Of a DNA stretch of 64,000 nucleotides, positions 62,034 to 64,000 are shown piece after piece. The first letter of the stretch is position 1; every line of letters begins with the position of its first letter. Both the position numbers and the translations under genes were made by a program. The DNA lies in the NCBI RefSeq assembly GCF_024053505.1, contig NZ_JAMXQS010000001.1, forward strand, positions 62,001 through 126,000. Reading direction: 5' to 3'. Source of the DNA: Mesorhizobium liriopis. GTDB taxonomy: Bacteria; Pseudomonadota; Alphaproteobacteria; Rhizobiales; Rhizobiaceae. Under the pieces are notes generated by a model, which saw only the letters and a program-made list of their open reading frames with translations, had not been told where the DNA came from and made no database searches.

Positions 62034-63406
62034 TGTCCAACTACACAGACACCGACTATTCCGAGCCGAAGTCCTCGGCCGAGATCCAGCGCGAGATCGA
62101 GCTTCAGCGCTCGCGTGTGGAAAACACCATCGACCAGATCCAGGACCGTCTTTCGCCGGGCCAGATCGTGGACGAGCTTCTGTCTTACACCAAGAACGGC
62201 GGCGGCGAGTTCGTTTCCGGCCTCGGTCGCGCGGTCAAGGCAAACCCGATCCCGGTCGCGCTTCTCGGCCTCAGCGTCGCCTGGCTCATGGCCGGCCCTT
62301 CGAAGGCATCTTCCTCGCGTTCCTATCGCGAAGATCGTGTCCGCCCGGTGCGCGCCTATGACTACGCCTATGAGGACGATTTCTTCGACGATGACGATTT
62401 CGACGACCTCTACGATGTGAACGACGAGGACTACCCTTACGCCACCGTCGAAGGCTCGTCGCTGCGCCGGTCTTATTCGGGCTCGGACGAAAAGACGGGC
62501 GGCCGCTTCTCGGAATTCGTCGATGACGCGGGCAAGAAGTTCCGCGCCGCCACCGACGAACTCGGCAACCGCGCTGGCCACTTCACGGACGAAGCCGGCA
62601 ACACCTATCGCGGCTTTAAGGACAGCGCCGGCAACCGCATCGCGTCCTTCCGCGACGAAGCCGGCAACGTCATCGAGGGCCTGAGCGATTGGGCGTCCGA
62701 CACCTGGGCCAAGGCACGCCGCGCCCTGCACGACGCCCGTGACGGTGCCTCGATCCGCGCTCGCCGCACGAGCCGTTCGGTCTCGGAAGCCGCTTCGGCC
62801 TTCTCGAGCTCGGTGTCGCGCAATGCACGCCGCGCGTCCGACGCCGGCGCTTCGGCCGGCCGCGGCATCTCGCGTGCCGGTGCCTCTGCCGGCCGCAGGT
62901 TCGCCGAGGTCGGTTCGGCCGTCGGCGATCGTGGCGCTCGCGCCGCACGTTCGGCTGCCGATACGATGCACGAGCAGCCGCTGATCACCGGCGCGCTGGC
63001 CTTCGCCGCCGGTGCCGCGATCGCAGCGCTTCTGCCGCGCACGCGACAGGAGGACGAACTGCTCGGCGAGACGGCCGATCAGGTGAAGGCCGAGGCCGGC
63101 CGCCGCGCGGCTGATCTCTACGAGCAGGGCAAGGAGCAGGCTGCTTCGCTCTACTCGGAAGCCAGCAGCAAGGCCGGTGACCTTTACCATCAGGCAACCG
63201 AGCGCGTTGGCGAGGCCTATAGCCAGGCGCGTTCGGCGGTTGCGGATCAGGCTGCCGCTGCGCGCGGCGCGGTTCAGGACGCTGCCGACAAGACCAGTGC
63301 TGCCGCGCAGGACGCGACCAACCGCGCCGGCGATGCTGTGCGCGACGTCGAGGTGGAGCGCGATACCGACCAGTTCGGCAATCGCGATCAGGCCCGCAAC
63401 ATCTGA
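62033..63406 (+). CDS. DUF3618 protein with five 11-residue repeats
   Basis: 457 residues. N-terminal DUF3618 (KSSAEIQREIELQRSRVENT, ID-QIQDRLSPGQIVDELLSY), a membrane segment (about 72-89), an acidic stretch, then residues 163-217 made of five 11-residue units x-D-E-A-G-N-x4-F (TDELGNRAGHF, TDEAGNTYRGF, KDSAGNRIASF, RDEAGNVIEGL). A basic Arg-rich region, a second membrane segment (about 312-332) and a further Ala-rich coiled tail (ADQVKAEAGRRAADLYEQGK) follow. Overlaps the previous gene by 1 bp. Function unknown. Confidence 0.82.
   Translation: MSNYTDTDYSEPKSSAEIQREIELQRSRVENTIDQIQDRLSPGQIVDELLSYTKNGGGEFVSGLGRAVKANPIPVALLGLSVAWLMAGPSKASSSRSYREDRVRPVRAYDYAYEDDFFDDDDFDDLYDVNDEDYPYATVEGSSLRRSYSGSDEKTGGRFSEFVDDAGKKFRAATDELGNRAGHFTDEAGNTYRGFKDSAGNRIASFRDEAGNVIEGLSDWASDTWAKARRALHDARDGASIRARRTSRSVSEAASAFSSSVSRNARRASDAGASAGRGISRAGASAGRRFAEVGSAVGDRGARAARSAADTMHEQPLITGALAFAAGAAIAALLPRTRQEDELLGETADQVKAEAGRRAADLYEQGKEQAASLYSEASSKAGDLYHQATERVGEAYSQARSAVADQAAAARGAVQDAADKTSAAAQDATNRAGDAVRDVEVERDTDQFGNRDQARNI
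62519..62683 (+). repeat. Coding repeat: five 11-residue units in the DUF3618 protein
   Basis: Five 33-bp units encode consecutive 11-mers with the core D-E-A-G-N and a terminal hydrophobic residue. Nucleotide identity between units is moderate, so the pattern is held at protein level. Confidence 0.7.
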
Positions 63407-63434
63407 GTCTCGACCCTCAAGCCAAGATCGGAAA

Positions 63435-63468
63435 GGGCGGCCCGCCGAGCGGGCCGCCCCTTCTTGTT
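63435..63468 (+). terminator. Terminator of the envelope/stress operon
   Basis: Perfect 10-bp stem GGGCGGCCCG / CGGGCCGCCC with loop CCGAG and CTTCTTGTT after it, 28 bp past the stop codon. Confidence 0.75.
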
Positions 63469-63524
63469 AAGGAACTGTGCGGACGCAAGAGCCGTTAAAT
63501 CCGACCAATGGGAGGATATTGACC

Positions 63525-63833
63525 GTGAACACCGCGAACCTTCAGCTCGAAGGCCTTTATCTCGCGCTCGCCGCGCTCATGGGCAGTTTGCGTCGCCACG
63601 ATATCCTGAGCGAAAGCGCGATCGATGCGGCGCTTGCCGAAGCCGAGCGCGCTGCAAACGATGACAGCGAAATTGCCAGCGAACGCAGCGAAGCCAATCG
63701 CCAGGCCGTTGCCTTTCCCATCCGCCTTCTTCGACTGGCGAATGCCTATGGCACCGCTGAGATGCCGAGCTTCAGCGAACTCGCGGCGCGCGTCGGCCAG
63801 CACAACCACCAGAACGAACGCGAGGAACAGTGA
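63525..63833 (+). CDS. Hypothetical protein
   Basis: 102 residues from GTG 63525, with GGAGG nine bases upstream; an ATG at 63477 is in frame but lies next to the terminator. Mainly helical: LQLEGLYLALAALMGSLRRH, AIDAALAEAERAAND and FPIRLLRLANAYG. No family recognised. The next gene follows after 2 bp. Confidence 0.65.
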   Translation: MNTANLQLEGLYLALAALMGSLRRHDILSESAIDAALAEAERAANDDSEIASERSEANRQAVAFPIRLLRLANAYGTAEMPSFSELAARVGQHNHQNEREEQ

Positions 63834-63835
63834 CC

Positions 63836-64000
63836 ATGACCGACAAACCCGACGCCAGCACGCCAGATCGCAAACTCGGGCGCGGCAAGGATAGTGGCAC
63901 CGGTGCCTTCGCCGGCACGCAAACCGGCGGCAAGAACAGTGGCGTCTCGAGCGCCAAGCCGCAGGTCATCACCGGCCACGAGGACGCCAGCTTCAAGGAT
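63836..64000 (+). CDS. Hypothetical protein, cut by the window end
   Basis: 55 codons are visible from ATG 63836. The N-terminus is Gly/Ser/Asp-rich (LGRGKDSGTGAFAGTQTGG, KNSGVSSAKPQVITGHEDAS). It is co-transcribed with the preceding gene. No domain can be named from this fragment. Confidence 0.5.
   Translation, partial: MTDKPDASTPDRKLGRGKDSGTGAFAGTQTGGKNSGVSSAKPQVITGHEDASFKD

Noticed and set aside
61997-63190. A 397-codon open frame antisense to the DUF3618 gene
   Set aside because: Low-complexity Arg/Ala-rich shadow of a repeat-rich gene.

Overview
The window is a GC-rich chromosomal segment of an alphaproteobacterium, most likely of the order Hyphomicrobiales (Rhizobiales), Phyllobacteriaceae/Mesorhizobium-like. 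The evidence is the gene content: a Ros/MucR regulator, a C-P lyase operon in the rhizobial layout, an FdsGBA-type NAD formate dehydrogenase, a DmeRF metal efflux pair, a CueR/YHS-CopA copper module and a MocR-MttB pair. Nothing in the sequence fixes genus or species. All coordinates and alignments were read by eye; no search was run.

Layout. 1-2000 looks accessory: a LacI-family gene cut by the window edge with a twin-palindrome operator, an XRE-type pseudogene with an internal stop, a long stretch without a convincing gene that ends in a terminator, and one small ORF. 2049-14825 is a complete phosphonate locus: phnG-H-I-J-GNAT-K-L-M-N-MOSC on the minus strand, a divergent PhnF repressor, the transporter phnC-D-E-E on the minus strand and a hexapeptide transferase on the plus strand. 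14967-19105 holds glutaryl-CoA dehydrogenase and an EmrAB-type efflux pair. 19102-20269 holds the fused 3' ends of two exopolysaccharide genes (a deletion scar) next to a MucR homologue that has lost most zinc ligands.

20988-24417 is a copper module (cueR-copA, divergent DUF305 protein) with two MerR-type dyads. 24424-38181 is an oxidative C1/aldehyde block: a proline-rich microprotein, an IorAB-type molybdenum hydroxylase with a triheme cytochrome, an OFA-type (oxalate/formate) carrier, and fdsG-B-[DUF4287]-A-fdhD-fdsD with a LysR regulator. 38305-40823 is dmeR-dmeF and a cysteine-free Mrp/ApbC. 40926-50922 carries a sugar-acid dehydratase with a hairpin abutting its start, small exported proteins, an sRNA candidate, a MocR-MttB pair, pgi, a HAD phosphatase and a DUF4174 protein. 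50984-53359 has fadD and DUF924. 53608-59744 is a dpp-type peptide ABC operon with an extra membrane-anchored ORF between dppC and dppD. 59801-64000 is an envelope/stress-like cluster: a DUF3597 protein, a hendecad-repeat protein, a holin-X-like protein, a DUF3618 protein with five 11-residue repeats, and two small ORFs, the last cut by the window end.

How the parts fit. The phn locus would import phosphonates, cleave the C-P bond and recycle ribosyl phosphate. The formate block oxidises formate to CO2 with NAD+, probably fed by the OFA carrier, while IorAB-cytochrome c would pass electrons from an aldehyde or heterocycle to the respiratory chain. Features most worth a second look: the DUF4287 gene inside the fds operon, the MucR homologue without zinc ligands beside the exopolysaccharide scar, the Cys-free Mrp, the adjacent 11-mer repeat proteins, the orphan MttB, a 114-bp inverted-repeat element, and two gene-free structured regions that end in intrinsic terminators.
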